From positions 4,103,001 through 4,167,000 of the forward strand of contig NC_079888.1 in the NCBI RefSeq assembly GCF_029227915.1: 64,000 bases of DNA, written 5' to 3'. The number at the start of each line of letters is the position of its first letter. Positions within the stretch are counted from its first letter, which is position 1. The translations under genes were made by a program, and so were the position numbers. This DNA comes from Hydractinia symbiolongicarpus. Taxonomy: Eukaryota > Cnidaria > Hydrozoa > Anthoathecata > Hydractiniidae. The notes under the pieces were generated by a model. That model was not told where the DNA came from and did no database searches. It worked only from the letters and a program-made list of their open reading frames with translations. Below, piece after piece: positions 63,601-64,000 of this stretch.

Positions 63601-64000
63601 AGAAATTACTTATTTTTAAAATGTAAATTTAATTTGTTTCAAATTGTGGGCAAAAACCTTAATCAGCATGCTAAAAGAACTGACTTTTCTTAATTTAGAA
63701 TTACTAAACACAACCATTTTCTTACAATCAGTGTAAACTGTTGTGCGTATGGCTTATATTTAATACACCAAAAGAGCTACTTTGTTGATTTCAATTTTAT
63801 ACTCTTTGTAAGCTATTTTGTTCTTCTTTTTGACATTTCTGTTTTACCACTCAATTTTTACATTTTATAAGTTATTTGGAACAGAATGGTATGAAATAGA
63901 CCAAAATACCTGATCTTAGTTGTTTTTAATTTACAGGCTGTGTCTGTGAAACTTTAAGGGGAACATTTGGTGGAAGACAATGGCATGACATATACTGATA
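60670..64000. other. No recognisable gene; TAGC runs
   Basis: AT-rich DNA with TAGC tetranucleotide runs at about 60867-60885, 61069-61086, 63342-63359 and 63440-63460, and short TA repeats. No conserved frame on either strand. Confidence 0.45.

Overview
The window looks like AT-rich invertebrate animal DNA, most likely cnidarian and possibly hydrozoan. The evidence is many short GT-AG introns, Penelope-like, CR1-like and RLE-type retroelements, PIF/Harbinger DNA transposons, long (AAT)n arrays and scattered TAGC runs. The species cannot be named from the sequence. Most of the window is repeat-derived or silent; two stretches carry multi-exon genes, both on the + strand.

Layout. 61-260: piece of a Harbinger-family sequence. 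361-2100 (-): 3' half of an RLE-class retrotransposon ending in a ubiquitin-specific-protease (USP) domain. 2126-5681 (+): broken CR1-like element with a 2A-like peptide. 7600-8035 (+): Penelope-like 3' end with a hammerhead-ribozyme core. 9009-11017: DNA transposon with perfect 37-bp inverted repeats and an internal minisatellite. 12129-17718 (+): gene A, a SET-domain C-terminal half followed by Dbf4 motif M and a Dbf4-type zinc finger. 19330-20240 and 21730-21875: tandem repeats. 26318-34558: two more copies of the USP-carrying retrotransposon, one split by a 3.1-kb Harbinger element, with (AAT)n arrays at both outer edges. 38303-39045: 219-bp tandem repeat. 41000-43210 (-): LINE fragment and Penelope-like element. 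45399-55157 (+): gene B, a 20-exon gene that reads through as about 1408 codons with FHA, two C2H2-like fingers, a tyrosine-recombinase domain and a KMT5A-like SET domain. 56377-58743 (+): broken RLE-type retrotransposon. 60270-60670: short tandem arrays around (AAT)n.

The most notable content is the pair of genes A and B. They share a KMT5A-like SET module whose exon boundary has the same phase, but it is joined to different partners: FHA, zinc fingers and a Crypton-like recombinase in B, and Dbf4 (Cdc7 kinase activator) motifs in A. Gene B has no stop or frame break in any predicted exon. Gene A is truncated at its 5' side and has one frameshift in the SET exon. The second notable item is the retrotransposon family coding reverse transcriptase, a zinc knuckle, a restriction-like endonuclease and a C-terminal USP with recognisable Cys and His boxes. 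All exon models are read by eye from splice signals and reading phase, with no transcript support.
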